A stretch of DNA of 64,000 nucleotides from Aquabacterium fontiphilum (GTDB lineage: Bacteria > Pseudomonadota > Gammaproteobacteria > Burkholderiales > Burkholderiaceae_C). The stretch lies in NCBI RefSeq assembly GCF_009909205.1, contig NZ_JAAAPN010000008.1:124001-188000 (forward strand). Reading direction: 5' to 3'. The position numbers and the translations under genes are program-made. Below are positions 63,873 through 64,000 of this stretch, one piece after another (the stretch's first letter is position 1; each line of letters begins with the position of its first letter). The notes under the pieces were generated by a model. The model was not told where the DNA came from. It ran no database searches and saw nothing but the letters and a program-made list of their open reading frames with translations.

Positions 63873-64000
63873 GCGCCCGCCTCGCCCTGGGCATCCACCA
63901 CCCGCACGCAAGCGGCTTCGGCGCGTCGCAGGGCAAAGGTGCCATCGCCCACGCGTACCACCAGCGGGTCGCCCCCCGGCAGGGCGCGCGTCAGGATCTG
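63869..64000 (-). CDS. feoA: FeoA, C-terminal part (cut by window end)
   Basis: The last 43 codons of a small FeoA-type SH3-like protein are visible (ending LRRAEAACVRVV...GEAGA), with GDPLVVRVGDGTFALRR typical of the family. Its stop overlaps the feoB start. The 5' part lies beyond the window. Confidence 0.8.
   Translation of the reverse strand, partial: QILTRALPGGDPLVVRVGDGTFALRRAEAACVRVVDAQGEAGA

Overview
The window is chromosomal DNA of a high-GC Gram-negative bacterium. The gene set (phaM-like granule protein, a dusB-fis-purH block, an argB / pyrimidine nucleotidase / slmA block, two PEP-CTERM proteins, an Atm1-type exporter, a class A RNase P RNA) fits a betaproteobacterium of the order Burkholderiales, plausibly the Leptothrix/Aquabacterium neighbourhood; this placement is inferred from gene content and composition. 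Most of the window is densely packed housekeeping and catabolic genes. No insertion sequence, prophage, CRISPR array or tRNA was seen.

Region 1 (1-13551, all plus strand) is an accessory nitrogen-scavenging locus. It holds a BMP-type ABC importer (binding protein, two permeases, and a two-domain ATPase displaced to 8124), a NitT/TauT-type ABC importer, a formamidase, two paralogous cysteine hydrolases of the isochorismatase superfamily (the first very like biuret hydrolase BiuH), an AtzF-like allophanate hydrolase, an AtzH-like protein and a terminal GntR/FCD regulator. The implied flow is: ureide-type substrate in, amide hydrolysis to biuret or carboxylated ureas, then allophanate, then ammonia and CO2. 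The true substrate is unknown. AtzH occurs without its usual partners AtzE/AtzG and a formamidase is built in, so this may be a variant triuret/biuret or formyl-ureide pathway. Two copies of a hairpin repeat with a conserved core lie at 6973-7234.

Region 2 (13.5-27 kb) has a FIST-domain protein with PhaM, a PhoD phosphatase, TetR regulators, an HNH nuclease, and a fatty-acid beta-oxidation operon (acyl-CoA dehydrogenase, FadN-like fusion, thiolase) followed by an alpha/beta hydrolase and an enoyl-CoA hydratase. Region 3 (27-44.6 kb) has a divergent c-di-GMP phosphodiesterase/cyclase pair, two small metabolic enzymes, the Atm1-like exporter, an SPFH protein, pyrC, cysK, dsbD, rnpB, a carbonic-anhydrase-like protein lacking two zinc ligands, a PEP-CTERM protein, ruvC, a MarR/hydrolase pair and dusB-fis-purH. 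Region 4 (44.6-57.4 kb) has ompW, a VTT-domain protein, a CusF-like protein, argB, a nucleotidase, slmA, pdeM, a PEP-CTERM protein, a large secreted 5'-nucleotidase with RTX repeats, an ATPase with mutT, a crotonase, a SWIB protein and an old-yellow-enzyme homologue.

Region 5 (57.4-64 kb) is an iron block on the minus strand: feoAB (feoA cut by the window end), then a TonB-dependent siderophore receptor, a PiuC-type dioxygenase and an FMN alpha-hydroxy-acid oxidase in one operon. The 397-bp gap between feoB and the receptor contains two sigma70-like promoters, each covered by a Fur-like box. The upstream one points at a roughly 133-nt segment whose ends pair in a 20-bp stem followed by a U-tract: a candidate Fur-regulated small RNA and the most striking non-coding signal here.
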